DNA of 64,000 nt from Perca fluviatilis (lineage: Eukaryota > Chordata > Actinopteri > Perciformes > Percidae): the NCBI RefSeq assembly GCF_010015445.1, contig NC_053116.1, forward strand, positions 32,608,785 through 32,672,784, in the 5' to 3' direction. The notes beneath the pieces were generated by a model that saw only the letters and a list, made by a program, of their open reading frames with translations, was not told the origin of the DNA and did not search any database. This document shows positions 22,669 to 38,944 of this stretch, one piece after another; the stretch's first letter is position 1, and every line of letters starts with the position of its first letter. The position numbers and the translations under genes are program-made.

Positions 22669-23613
22669 TCATGCACACCAGTGTATGGAACAAGCTTTAA
22701 ACTGGGGATGTGTAAGAGCTCTATACACATTAGATACACCTCTGTCAAGTATTATTTCTTACACTCTGCATAAGGACAGAGGAAGAAAATGTTTAGAGAA
22801 AGCTAAGTCTATATTCGACTGTGATATTAAGAAATAAAGTGCAATATTGTGCACCATTACCTTGCAGTGTGAATAGATTGCCAAGACATTAGACATGCAG
22901 TGCCATCTCACCTAACTGTCGATTCCCTGGGGCTGCGATCAGGACAAAGACGACGGGTGTTGAAAGGGAGGAAACCGGGAATCTGTGGATGTGTGTGTGG
23001 ATGTGTGTGTATTTGTGCGTGTGTACATAACCAGGAGCCATACAGGAGCAGGTGCTCGTGTCTGTTAAGTGGGTGAGTGTGTCTCAGACCTCCTATTTAC
23101 TTATTCATGAGCAGAATAAGAAGTATAATAAGTGATAACCTCCACGCCCTCCGAGCCCATTGTCATGAGGACTTGAGTCGGGTGTGTATGTGTGCGAATG
23201 TGAAAGCGGAGTGGCCATTACATTTTGTTAAACAGGGCTTGGAAATGTATAGTTGTTTGAGACAGGGGAGGAATCGTCTTTATGAAATATATATACATAA
23301 AACAAACCAATTCAGTGTGCCTCATGTTTAATTCAGCTAAATATGTAGAGCTCTTTAGCCACATTAGTGGTGCGGCTCTATTGTCGGTTACAACCTCGGT
23401 GATCCCTTAAGTCTTATGCACTGCCATCAACTTAAACTTTTGAATTTGTCCAATACTATGATATACCTGCAGATCTGATAACATTACCATCAGCCTCAGC
23501 TGTACTGTGTGGTTAGAGCGGCTTTTAGCATGGGTCAGTAACCTGCCAACGTTTTTTCATTTTGACCATGTTAGCATTTAGCTCAAAGCACTGCTGTACA
23601 GGCCACACTGTTG

Positions 23614-24282
23614 TACCTCTTTTATACCAATGGCCAGGGTCGGACCAGGGTTACTAACCCATGTTAAATGCCAGTAAACACGGGTTGATCCCTGGTCCTG
23701 ACAATTCAGATACGACCTGGGTCAAAGCCCGGAAGGGATGCATACCAGTTACCTCTCGTGCTGGAAATGGGCGGTGGGTTAACACGTCATAACCTATTTA
23801 GTGACTGTCCCTAATCCCGTCCAGCTGCACACCACCAGAACTACTGTTTTGTACTCAAATGTACTTAAAAACTCATTGTACAGTAGGCTGCAGACATGAC
23901 TGTGGGAAAGCGCAGCGGGGCTGTGAATGAGAGAAATAAAACATTATTTATGATCTGACTGTTTTGTGATTGCTTTACAGCGGTTACGCTCCAAAGCACA
24001 GCGAGACTAAATGTATGCCATCGCTCGTTTGTTTATGTGCCGCGGCGACCTGTGACAATTGCGTAACGACATTTCCAAAGAACAAAAAATACTTAATTTT
24101 TCCAGCCTCGGTTGTCAGCAGCCCTGGTCGTGTGCAATTCAACATAAAATCGACCCACGTCGACCGGTCTTCCGACCCATCTCTGGACCTGGGTCGCAAA
24201 ACCCAGTCGGTCAACGTGGGTTAACCCTTTCAAAAGTCAACCCTGGTTCAACCCTTGTTGAGCCCTTTGTATGAAAGGGGTA
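23614..24282. mobile_element. Putative non-autonomous DNA transposon
   Basis: Inverted ends TACCTCTTTTATACCA and TGTATGAAAGGGGTA bound about 670 bp. The interior has inverted motifs around 'acccgggtcg'-like words (cgacccacgtcgacc). No transposase frame; superfamily undecided. Confidence 0.5.
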
Positions 24283-24593
24283 TTAGTATTATCTATCAGC
24301 AACACCATGTAACACCAATGGGGCCACAACCTATAAAGGAAAATGCTAAAATCCAGCAAAATGCACACTACACAAGTAGAGAAGAGTCATAAATCAGCTA
24401 ACAGATGCAACAATGTCATTTATACAACAATAACTATCTAAAGTTTAGTACCATTAGCTAGCATTAGCCTGCTTAAGCTACTGGCCATACTAGACCAAAT
24501 AAGGCTGTAGCAGGAACACCCATTTGTAAGAGAAAGTTATTGTAAGAGAGTTATTGCTTCTTTCAAAAGTCTTGCTTTAAGATGGCTGCAGTC

Positions 24594-24976
24594 TAGGGGT
24601 GGGGGAAAAATCGATACAGCATAGTATCGCAATATTTTCCGTGGCAATACTGTATCGATACACAGACGCCAAGTATCAATCTTTTATTATATATGTGTTG
24701 GTCAGTTTGTCAGCATGACAATCCCATTTTGCAGCAATAAAAGTAAAGTGAGATGAACAAACAGAAATGTATCTTTTTAGATAAAACAGAGGTTGACAAA
24801 GTTTTCTTTTGGGGACATAATTTGAAATTGGGAAAAATCTGAAGTTGGAAAAAAGGTAATAAATTGCAATATATCGTAGAATATTGCAATATCTTTAAAA
24901 TCGCAATAATATCGTATCGTGACATAAGTATCGTGATGATATTGTATCGTGAGGCCTCTGGTGATTCCCACCCCTA
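24594..24976. mobile_element. hAT-like MITE, 'ggggtggg..atcgatac' type
   Basis: Ends TAGGGGTGGGGGAAAAATCGAT and GATTCCCACCCCTA, with a perfect 8-bp target duplication ctgcagtc (24586-24593 and 24977-24984). Confidence 0.85.
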
Positions 24977-24984
24977 CTGCAGTC

Positions 24985-26168
24985 ATTGTGCTAGATTAGT
25001 GTATTGGCACATAATACGGTCATCAAGCCACTGACATCAACAACTACTGCTGTGCTGAGTCTAGAGGGTTTCATTTATTCGTTTACTGCTGGATGGAATG
25101 AGATAATTTTATACTTTCTAAAGCACATCTGCCTTAATTCAGGGATTTCTTTAAATTACAATCAAAAACAATTTGTATGTCAAGTACCTAGATTTTTTCT
25201 GCAACAGAGAGCCTGGGAACAAATCTAGACAAATTCTCACTGCTACGTTGAGCAGGCGTCCTCACCTGCTCTTTGACCGGCTAACCACATATTTATAGCA
25301 TGTGGCGACCCCATCGCCATGGGAACTTCCTCTTACCAAACAGCAATGATGGCTTCCTATGAGCTACAATGAGATCAGACTAGATGACTGTGGTGTGGGA
25401 CAAAGTGGGGGCGGAGGGGAAGAACAGAGGCACGAGAAAAACAGCTGCGGTTGATGTTAAAGCTGAGAGGCGAAGATATATCTTTCGAAATCCGAGACCT
25501 ATTAAGGCAATGCAACATTTTCACTTAATTCATCAACTAAATGACCACTCTTAAACTTAGATAGCTCTTTCTATAATGTTCCGTTTAATTGTGAACTTGA
25601 AGGAAGTTTGTGGATTTTCAGAGGCAGCTTTTAAGCCTTTCAAGCTTCAGAAATAAATACAAATCCATCATTCTTATAAGAGAGCTTTCTGGAGTTTCAT
25701 CTTTATTTACTACATCTGGCTTTTTTCACAGTCGCTCTTCTACTTTTACTGCTACGGTGGATGTGTTTGGTGGCAATACAAATAACACCATTTGGAGAAG
25801 CAGAGGGGCGGTTTCTCTCATGCTGTTCACCAACAATCTCCAGAGTTCATCAGTTGTGTCTGGTATGCAGCATGTTCGCAATGGGGCACAGTCCAACAAC
25901 CTATAAATAACCACTGGTAGTTAGACTGTCACCCAAATTGAGGAGGGGAACTGGTGGTCAGAAGGCAAATATGTAGCAAATATCCACATGCAAGCAAACA
26001 AAAATAAACATATATGAGTGATTTGCTCAGAATTTTAGCCCTGTTGGCATTTGAAACAGGAGATTTACTACAATTCTCCACCAGAATAATGACTTTCTTT
26101 TTGCTGTGGACAGCAGGGTGACCATTCCATCAACAGTAGTAGAAGAGTTGATACAATATATGCTGTAT
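24985..26168. other. Non-coding stretch without recognised elements
   Basis: A TATTTATA word lies at about 25291 and minus-strand splice-like motifs lie around 25266-25380, but neither forms a convincing gene part. Short open frames here show no recognisable domain. Confidence 0.5.

Positions 26169-26169
<1 letters not shown>

Positions 26170-26199
<30 letters not shown>
26170..26199. repeat. (GT)n microsatellite
   Basis: About 15 GT units. Confidence 0.9.
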
Positions 26200-28049
26200 C
26201 CAAGTGTATTTAAAGACCTCAATATATTTCTCAGAATGTGGTCTCTTCAGTGAACTTTTGCCCTAACCATTCCTATCTGTCTCGCTTTCTCTCTCTGTCC
26301 ATGTTTATTAATCACAGAGAGAGTCTGCTGTGCAAGTTCATTTCTAAAGCTCCTAATGAGCCGTGACAGCCCACTGAACGCCTAAGACCCCATAAAATAT
26401 GTGGGGTCAGCAGCACAGGGACAGTGGGGGACATTGGGCCCGGATCCATGGAGCACTGCCTTGCATTGTTATGTTCTGGTGGGTCAGCTGGGTTTCGCCC
26501 CAGGCCTCTAACTCTGTAACACTGGCATCTCTGGATCCCATCCAGGGAGTACAGTAGAGAGAGTAGCAGAGTGTCTGTTTGGGATCAGCAATGGCCACAC
26601 GCAGGCAGGGAGATAGAGAACAGGCATACATGTTTGCCAGTAAACAATTGGAATTGATTTACAAGTAGGTTGTAGAAAGAGTTGGCATGTGTTTGGGTGA
26701 CATTCATGAGACTGATAAAGTTAAGTTGGCAACAATGTTTTTTTAAAAAGCCATTCGTAGTGCTTTTACATGAAAATAGAGGTATTTGCTGTGTGTCTAA
26801 CACTGGATGAGACTGTTGATAGTGAAGACAACATAAAGAAAGTTAAAGAAAGACTCCGTAATCTGATGACATCTCAATTACCACTTTCTGTAAACACAGT
26901 GTCACTGATCAGGTACCATACATCCGTCTACTGCTGTGGTGGTGGTGACATCAACATATGAAATCCGAAGCTGAACTATTAATCTAATCCTATGCCGTAG
27001 ATATCTATGGCTGGATTCCTGTTAACCCTTTTGCGCCCAGCCTGAACCCATCTTAAGTTGCAACTTGTGGGTCATGCATTGGTTGTGCCGTGTTTCGTTC
27101 GTGGCAAAAATAATACAGAAAAGGAAGCTCCATTGGCATTTATTTTAAGGTTGATGGTGGTGTGACACAGCTAATACGATGGCTTCTGTGGACTCTCCAG
27201 TTCTCCCTTGTTGCTCTCGAGACATTGATTAGCTTGTTAAAGTTAAACAATAACACAAAAGCAACGAGATAACCTACTTCAACTCCAGAAGACCACTGAT
27301 CACTGTGACTGAAACAAACGGATTACAGTTCACAATTTTGCTGTTGGAAATGCTGGTATGACCAATCCCTGAGGATTCAATCAGACAGCCAGCAGTTCCT
27401 CAAGCCTGTTCTGCACCGATGCAAATGTTGAGCTAGTCTTTCATGTGCTGTGAGAACCAAGGAAGAGAACAGACAAGCCCATCATACTTGGAACCCTTTC
27501 TGCCGATGACATCTCTAGCCTGATGGGACGACTGTGAGTATGAACCCGACTAAACACATGAAATGCATGTGTTACCAAAGTCCGCTTTTCCACTCTAGTT
27601 GAGCCCAAACACAACAAACTGGAGGTGCGATTCACACCCTTCGTGTCACTTCCAGTCCACATTTGCATCCAGTGGGTAACATACACATACAGTGTAGTCG
27701 CTGGTTCTGTGTTTCTACTTTTAGACAGTTAGATCAGTGAAAGCGCTAATATTATGAGAGGCAGATGTACACATGCTTGGCCCCTTTCCACTTCCGTTGC
27801 CTTCTTTGAGGTCAATGGCCATCTCCCTCCCCTCGGTTCACATGCAGACACAGAGGGTCTCTCTCTCTCTCTGTCCTCCGGTGTGCTGAAGGGGCTCTCT
27901 GTCTGCTGCTGGAGGGAATAGTGTCCCTTTCACAGCTCTTCGACCAAGTGGCTGCACTGAACGGACACAGGATAAAAGCCACTTCCCTTGGAAAGAGAGT
28001 CTACACACACATCTACATAACACAACACACTTTTTCATGTGCACACACC

Positions 28050-28052
<3 letters not shown>
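26200..28052. other. Non-coding stretch without recognised elements
   Basis: Unique-looking sequence; no supported exon, RNA gene or transposon end. Confidence 0.5.

Positions 28053-28091
<39 letters not shown>
28053..28091. repeat. (CA)n microsatellite
   Basis: About 19 CA units. Confidence 0.95.
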
Positions 28092-28094
<3 letters not shown>

Positions 28095-28594
28095 TCAGCC
28101 CGTTTTATGACAGGATCTTTTCACCCTGGAGACAGTAACGCTCTCCCTGGGAAAAGCAGGTGTTAAGTCTAGCTGCTTGGTACAGCATGACACACACGAC
28201 CTGAGATCCACTGGAAGGCCAATGGACTTTTATGTGCTACAATCTGTTATTGATAATCTTAATCACTCAACACACCAGCTCATCTTTACAAAATAGGTTA
28301 ACAATGCAGGCCAAAAAGACATCCATTATAAGACAACTTCATCAAACTGTTCAACTTTAAATTATTAAATAGGCCAGAATGAATTGTGAAATCGTAAGGT
28401 GAAACTGTTTTCTCTGAGCATCTGAGAAAACGGTCTTTGACCTTCTGACCTGGACTAAGGGGGAGGAGACTAGGGTTGTCATGGAAATATGACAAAACTG
28501 GAACTGATGGTGCTGTAATTCTTCAGTTCAACATTCAACAGGCTCAAGGATCAAAGAGCAGTCTGGAGGAAACAGGCGGTAGACGGACTCTGAT

Positions 28595-28599
<5 letters not shown>

Positions 28600-28654
<55 letters not shown>
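28600..28654. repeat. (GA)n microsatellite
   Basis: About 27 uninterrupted GA units; a homopurine-homopyrimidine mirror tract. Confidence 0.95.
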
Positions 28655-28659
<5 letters not shown>

Positions 28660-28920
28660 AATGATTGACAAAAGCAGCTGAGGCCCAATTTAACTTTTTA
28701 AGCAGGGACAGGCACCAAGTGGCCATGAGTGCATTAAAATATGGCAGCTTAATAAGCATGTCTGTTATAAATCTGAAAATGCATGTTTGAATATAGGTTG
28801 ATGGGAAAACACAGTCCTCACAGCCTAACATCCCTCAAAACTAAAATAGGACCATATTATAAAAAGATGATAATACTAGTGAGGAATGCATTTGTTTTTG
28901 CAAGTGTGTGCTTTCATTAT

Positions 28921-28922
<2 letters not shown>

Positions 28923-28971
<49 letters not shown>
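28923..28971. repeat. (GT)n microsatellite
   Basis: About 24 GT units. Confidence 0.95.
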
Positions 28972-31304
<2,333 letters not shown>

Positions 31305-31638
31305 TAGAGCTGGGCGATATGGAAAAAAAGTCTAATATTATTTGATATTTTTGACCATAACGTCAATGTCGATATTGTACCGATATTGTAGGGTTGACTG
31401 TTGGTGCTTTCACAAAATATGAACAGAATGAGAGTTTTGATAAATAATCACCAATAATGTGGATACAATGACTAAGTGGGTAAAGGCAAATAATAAAACA
31501 GCTAGTAAGTCTGGTAAGTTCACACAATTACAATCACTTCACTGTAATGTAGCTTTTAAATCCAGGAAAAGACAACACTTGTGTCTTATCACGATATGTA
31601 TTACCATATCCAAAATTTAAGACGATATCTAGGCTCAA
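31305..31638. mobile_element. 'cgatat'-family hAT-like MITE, right end missing
   Basis: Begins TAGAGCTGGGCGATATGG and follows 16231-16580 through 'atccaaaatttaagacgatatctagg', then breaks off where a different repeat starts. Confidence 0.7.
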
Positions 31639-32350
31639 ACAGGGCTGTAGTCAAGTCCACCTTTGTCGAGTCCAAGGCAAGTCCAAAACCAGGACGATTC
31701 GAGACCGAGTCAAGACAGAGTCCCAAGAGGTTCAAGTCCAAGTCAAGACTGAGTCCGAATGAGAGACAGTCAATACCGAGACAGAAAAAAAAGAATCCTC
31801 TGTAAGACCACTCACTTACCTGTTCATACTTTGTGTGATGTAAGAGCAGTATATATTTTACTTTAAGATGATCATTTTGCTTTATTATTTGTAATAATCA
31901 AAAAGCAAGTGCAGAGTAACACACTATAGGATCAAATTAGGCCATGTTATTTACTTAAAATATAAAATGGAAATGTTCTCATTCTTGAACTTATTACTTG
32001 TCCTGAAGAATTCATAGTACAAAGTGCTTGCTGACATTGTCTGTGGAAAAAATGAAAATGATTGATACCTGATGATTGAGGTATATGATGCAGCCAGGCG
32101 ACCAATCTCAATGCCTGTATTAGATGGATTTTGAATTAAACTAATACCCGTTTTCTGAACGAGTGCGCTTCATCAATGGTTGATGAAAATTTGTTTTGAA
32201 GGAGGAAGTTACTTTAGAACAAAAGCATATAGTTCTGGACTCGGTCGAGACCAACTAGAATATTTGGCGAGTCCAAGACAAGTACAAATCCAAATACCAC
32301 GAGTCCAAGACGAGTCCGAGACAACAGAAAAGTGTCTCGAGTCTCAAGTA
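31639..32350. repeat. Interspersed repeat rich in 'gagtcc/caagtc' words
   Basis: Both ends are dense in agtcaagtcc, gagtccaag and gtctcgagtc words in the same orientation, with an AT-rich middle. Type not recognised. Confidence 0.5.
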
Positions 32351-33130
32351 CAAGGCATACAAACTGTTCCCTCTCAACAGTTACACTTGCACTCATTGAC
32401 TGTTCATGTATTGACCAAGTCTGTACTGTTGTTTTTAGCTGTCTGTATCTGTCTAGCCCATGCTAATGTCCTGTACAAGTGTTTCTGTCTTCATGTGCCG
32501 TAACTGTGTTCTATGTTTCTGCAGAACAGGAACCTGCTGGAAACCAGTTTTTAAATGGAGTCAGGCCCGTTTAAACTGTAACTTAATGTTGCAGCCTGTA
32601 GATACAGTAAATGAACTTGAGCTGTTTGAATTGTAATATACTCCTAGTTTATGTCCTCATTGACTTTAATGGTGCTTGCAGTCAGTTGGCAGCGGGCCCC
32701 TGCACTTGCTACCCTATTGGCAGCCAGATAAAAGAGCTGTTGTAGGGTCAGTTCTACTAACACACTGACTGTTCTGTCTGTCTGGTGAAAAATCAAATAT
32801 CAGTGTGGGCGTATCCAACCTTTCAGGTCTTTGTGGATGTGGGTCAGCCCTGAAATAACTTTCTAATAACATTTATATGGAGGCTGTATCAGAATGAATG
32901 TAAAACATGATGGTGTCTCTTTTGAAATCTTAACTGTGCTATTGATTTAGCATCTCTCCGTGCCCAGTACATTTTTTAAAAGCACCTTCTGCGTTTGTCA
33001 GCATTTGTTTCTACCCCTTGGTTGTTGGGGGCTACCTGACTGTTTAACCACAAGAACAACATTATAACAATGCTTGGCCTTAATACCTCACTGGCGAGGC
33101 TGGTCAACTCGCTGTGCATGCATGCAAAGA

Positions 33131-33288
<158 letters not shown>

Positions 33289-33500
33289 CTACTTTCAACC
33301 CAGACGTGTTTCATCTGCAGCCAGGGCACCCATGCAGACATAATCCCACTGAACCCACTAAAAAGGGACCAGTGACAGGCGTTTCTAATTCACATTTCAT
33401 TCCGGATTGCATTCTACAGTCCTCCAGGGTTTTTCGCTCATTGGGTAGCTACCAGCAGGTACTTCCTAGTCCCAGTGTGGTCCTTACATAAGGTAGAAAG

Positions 33501-33667
33501 CAGGGGTGGAAATCTCTTGGTACCTCACAATTCGATTCCAATTCAGAGGCCAACGATTCGATTCTAAACCGATTATCGATGCATCGATACATGCAGATGT
33601 TATGTGATAAAGTAGATGGACAGCCTATATGTGTTTTGCCTAATTATTTTATGTATCTTATTAGATC

Positions 33668-33706
<39 letters not shown>

Positions 33707-33940
33707 TGGCCATTTTTGTGTGTTTTTTTTCTGCACTCTTGCCTAAACTTTTTTGTTGTCCATTATCCCATCCTCTTTCAGTATCTCTGTTTTCTAATTT
33801 GTACTTGTCTGGAGACTGTAACTTTTAAATAAATATCAACACATTTAAAAAAATAAAAAATATTATTATTATTATTTTTTTATTATTAACTTATCAGAAT
33901 CGAGCATCGAATCAAGAATCGATTATTTTTCCCACCCCTA
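33501..33940. mobile_element. hAT-like MITE with internal (TA)n
   Basis: Ends CAGGGGTGGAAAT and TTTTTCCCACCCCTA, perfect 8-bp target duplication gtagaaag (33493-33500 and 33941-33948). A (TA)n run at 33671-33703 lies inside. Confidence 0.85.
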
Positions 33941-34659
33941 GTAGAAAGGGCTGGTTAAACATAATTATTTCATGGACATTAACAAAGGCCAGCTGGAGAC
34001 AGCCATTTCAGTAAAAGGAAATCTATATAATTGATTGAGCTGTGTTGACCAAGGAACATGTCATAGGGTACATTTGCTCACAAGTGGAGTGGAACACCGC
34101 ATTTAGTATCTAATGGAAAAGAACACGATTTAGAAGGATACGATTTACAAGGATACAACTCCTCACAGAAATATTACAGTCATTTACAATAATAGGACAT
34201 TAAGCTTGTGTTATTGTGTCACTCACCAATTAATAGAAATTAGATCCAGAAAGCAGTAAACACACTATCAAACAATAGAAAACAAAGTCTAGTAAGACTA
34301 AGAGTCTTTCTGAAGCTGTACTACGCACAGGAGTTTTGAGCTAAATGCTAATGTTAGCATGCCAACATGCTCACAATCACAATGTAAAAATGTGAAAAGT
34401 TCGTAGGTATAATGTTTACTGTTCACTGTCTAGCTTAGTGTGTTAGCAGTAGAGCTAAAGTGATTAGGCGATTAATCGATGAGATGATCGACAGAAAAAT
34501 AGTCAGCAACTACTCTGACGATCAACCAATCTTTATAGTCACTTTCAAGCAAAACTGCTAAACTTTGTGTCACTTTGTGACACTAGAAATGAATATAAAC
34601 TAGATACAAAAAGCAGTGCACACACTCTCAAACGATACTACACAAAGTACACATGAACA

Positions 34660-34800
34660 ATACTAGAATAAAAAGATTGCCGGTGCAACACAGATGTCTT
34701 CTTAAGTTATATCTTTTTTTATTTTTTAAGGTGCATTTCGATGTAAGGTTACATCTTCAACAGAGTCCTTGGAGAGAATGGGCAATGAAGCCCTTCAACA
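34660..34800 (-). repeat. Copy of the 'ctctgatgaag...catcgaaa' repeat (reverse orientation)
   Basis: The reverse complement matches 61977-62128: gggcttcattgcccattct, ccaaggactctg, gaagat(g/a)taaccttacatcgaaa and gaagacatctgtgttgcaccgg, all in order. The core here reads ctgttga instead of ctgatga. Confidence 0.75.
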
Positions 34801-34890
34801 ATGAAAAATACTACTTCACATGACTTCAATTCATGTCAATGACAAAATTCATGTATTACTATTCATTATTTGTTATTTAATTCATCAATT

Positions 34891-35213
34891 TAGGGCTGCA
34901 ACTAGCGATTATTTTCATAGTCGATTAATCTGTCGATTATTTTCTCGATTATTCGATTAGTTGTTTGATCTATAAAATGTCAGAAAATGGTGAAAAATGT
35001 GGCTCAGTGTTTTCCAAAAGCCCAAGATGACGTCCTCAAATGTCTTGTTTTGTCCACAACTCAAAGATATTCAGTTCACTGTCACAGAGGAGAGAAGAAA
35101 CTAGAAAATATTCACATTTAAGAAGCTGGAATCAAACTCAAACCGACTAATCGATTGTCAAAATAGTTGGCGATTAATTTAAGAGTTGACAAAGATTAAT
35201 CGTTGCAGCTCTA
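34891..35213. mobile_element. hAT-like MITE, 'tcgattaatc' family
   Basis: Ends TAGGGCTGCAACTA and CGTTGCAGCTCTA with a perfect 8-bp target duplication catcaatt (34883-34890 and 35214-35221). The interior carries cgattaatc and tcgattatt words. A degenerate relative lies near 34452-34530. Confidence 0.85.
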
Positions 35214-35288
35214 CATCAATTACCTCCACCAAAGATGTCACGTTTTCTGCTTGATCTGTTGGTTTGTTCGTTGGTTGGTTTGTTTGTC

Positions 35289-35802
35289 ACGCTTACAGTT
35301 AGTACAAAACTCGGCTGCTCGTGTTTTAACCGGAACTCGCAAGCATGAACACATAGCACCAGTCCTGGCCTCGCTACATTGGCTCCCGGTCCATTTTAGA
35401 ATACACTTTAAGATCTTATGGTTTGTTTTTAAATCACTGAATTGGTTGGCACCTCACTACATCTCAGACCTTTTACAAGTTTACAACCCCTCACGGTCAC
35501 TTAGGTCTACTGATCACTTTCGGCTGGTCGCTCCAAAAACCAGATTAAAAACCAGGGGCGACCACACTTTTTCAGCTGCAGCGCCGAAACTGTGGAATGA
35601 GCTACCTCCACAGGTCAAATTGGCCCCGACCCTCGAATCTTTTAAAACTCACTTGTATTCCTTGGCTTTTAACCCAGCATGAGAACTGTGTGTTCTTATG
35701 TTGTTTTATGTGTTCTATGTGTTTTATATGTGTTTCTATGCTGTTCAGCACTTTGTAAACCCTTTGTTTTTTAAATGTGCTGTATAAATAAAATGGATTG
35801 GA
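35289..35802 (+). mobile_element. 5'-truncated L2-type LINE fragment (C-terminus of reverse transcriptase plus 3' tail)
   Basis: Encodes the familiar end of L2/CR1-group reverse transcriptase: LVQNSAARVLTGTRKHEHI, LASLHWLPVHFRI, SRSLRSTDHFRL and APKLWNELPPQVK. The 3' tail contains 'gtgctgtataaataaaatgg' and short (attgg) units. A perfect 18-nt repeat, ttggttggtttgtttgtc, flanks it at 35271-35288 and 35803-35820, consistent with target-primed integration, though it is low-complexity. No endonuclease or catalytic RT part remains, so it is dead. Confidence 0.85.
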
Positions 35803-35820
35803 TTGGTTGGTTTGTTTGTC

Positions 35821-36923
<1,103 letters not shown>

Positions 36924-37616
36924 CTACTCGCAGACATTACCCCAGTATCTGAATCTCTGGCAGAAAATCAAAGATGATTGATGAGTGGAGCCTGGCTGTG
37001 TTGAAGGTCTGAGGTGTGTGATTGTGATCTGGGGACAAAGGAATCATTGCCAAAAGGTTAAGCATACGATAACACCCTCAGGAAGGCAGCCCTGTTTGAG
37101 CCTAGATGTCATTAATCACATGAAGCTGCTCTTTTCAGTCAGTTGTCGTTTTCTTTTTCAATAAATCGCCAACAGTGTCGTCGGTGTGTTGTGGGAGTCA
37201 GTTGTCGTGACAATCGCTGTGGTAAAAATCCACCTGGAAGTCCAGTTAAATTAAATCAATCATTGACACTGTGCTACATTAGGAGACGTCCATGCTGCGT
37301 CTTCAAGAGGGCGTGTGGCTATGAATCAGTCGATCTAGACAAATGCCAACCAAACGGCTCCAGGAAGCATTGAGAGGTCTTTGTTCGAGAAGGGGCACGG
37401 GCATGGACCCAACACTAATATGGCTAATGGCTTAGGGAACCCTACTGCTTCTTTAATTGAAGGCGGCTATCCTAAGTCCGGTGGGGAGAGAGAGGGGAGA
37501 GCGAGATAAGAAAAGGGGGGAAAAAAAGAGACAGAGATTGGGGAGAGGGCATCGAGTAAGGTTTAACTCTGAACTTGAAAAGGAAGGAGGGGGCTGTGAG
37601 GGGGATGCAGAAGGGG

Positions 37617-37620
37617 GTGT

Positions 37621-37660
<40 letters not shown>
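37617..37660. repeat. (GT)n microsatellite
   Basis: About 21 GT units with one interruption. Confidence 0.95.
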
Positions 37661-37661
<1 letters not shown>

Positions 37662-37673
37662 CTTGTTTAACTA

Positions 37674-37895
37674 CATTTGTGGGGTCCAAAAACCGGGAAT
37701 ACAGTATACTTGTGGGGTCCGGACTGCTTTAAAGGGCTGTTTGAGGGTTAAGACTTGGTTTTAGGATTATGGTTGGAATAAGGTTATGGTTAGGGTGAGG
37801 GTAAGGGTTAAGGTTAGGCGTTTAGTTGTGATGGTTAAGGTTAGGTAAGGGGGGTAGAATGGAATGGGAAGTCATATGATCGCGGTCCCCACAAA
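37674..37895. repeat. Interspersed repeat with telomere-like core, flanked by (GT)n
   Basis: Starts tttgtggggtccaaaaac and ends ggtccccacaaagatag, an inverted 'gtggggtcc/ggtcccca' pair. The middle has degenerate ggttaggg/gggttaag units. (GT)n tracts sit on both sides. Confidence 0.6.
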
Positions 37896-37909
37896 GATAG
37901 TGAGATGTA

Positions 37910-37913
<4 letters not shown>

Positions 37914-37963
<50 letters not shown>
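37914..37963. repeat. (GT)n microsatellite
   Basis: About 25 GT units followed by a short GA run. Confidence 0.95.
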
Positions 37964-37972
<9 letters not shown>

Positions 37973-38111
37973 GGTGGGAATGTAGCCAATCAGGATTTTC
38001 CCTGAGGTCTCAGGACACCTGGGATCATCAATGATTGATCAAACTAGAGGGTTTAACCAAGGGAGAGGTGGGTAAAAAAAGAAAGGCTCTGAGGGGGCAA
38101 GAAATACAAAG

Positions 38112-38231
<120 letters not shown>

Positions 38232-38527
38232 TCAAAGAGAAAGAAGAGAAATGGACAGAAAAAAAGAAAAAAAACATCAAAATTGACCAAAGAGAAAGAA
38301 AAAACACCCTAAAACGAACAAAAGACAGCATAAAAAAAGCCAGATTCAGCTTACTGTTTCTAAACCTGAGAGAGGCCGCTGTGGAAGCAAACATCCCGAT
38401 CAAAGCCAAACCGCCGCAGCTCTACAGAGACCCTGCTGCCCGCCCGCATGGTTTTGGCTGTGCTCAGAACAGCGAAAGACAAACAGAATCTCAAACTGAT
38501 CCATACGGACTGAAACATCATTTCTTA

Positions 38528-38634
<107 letters not shown>

Positions 38635-38944
38635 AGTGCCCTCACAGTGACATAGTGTATATGCTGCCATCTTTAAAAAAGGGAAATGTGATTAGCTTAA
38701 CCACCTATTTTAGATGTTTCTGTCAACTCGCTTGTTCATCATAGCAACAGCTTCTTTGTAGAGACTAGTGTGGACACAGCGACTCAAGACACAGACACTC
38801 TGGTGTCTACTTCGACTAAAAAAAGTGTCTACTTTGGGCCCCATGTCACGTTTCAGATGTCTGAGTTAGCAGTTCCACCATTATTCCCCCCCCTTTAAAC
38901 CTTTCAGATGGTTTAATTTAATAACTGTTCAAGGCCCAAATAGG

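Noticed and set aside
25266..25380. Alternative plexin 5' exon or promoter (TATTTATA word, GAGCAG|GTGAGG donor on the minus strand)
   Set aside because: The TATA-like word sits about 30 bp from the donor, leaving no room for an exon, and the acceptor alternative is weak. The 57.4-57.8 kb candidates are better.
25610..25914. Overlapping 98- and 62-codon frames on opposite strands
   Set aside because: No recognisable domain, splice sites or repeat ends; length is within chance expectation.
35203..35682. 159-codon frame as a host gene
   Set aside because: It is the C-terminal tail of an L2-type reverse transcriptase in a truncated LINE copy.
37740..37850. Interstitial telomere array
   Set aside because: The ggttaggg-like units are degenerate and few, and sit inside an interspersed repeat with its own ends.
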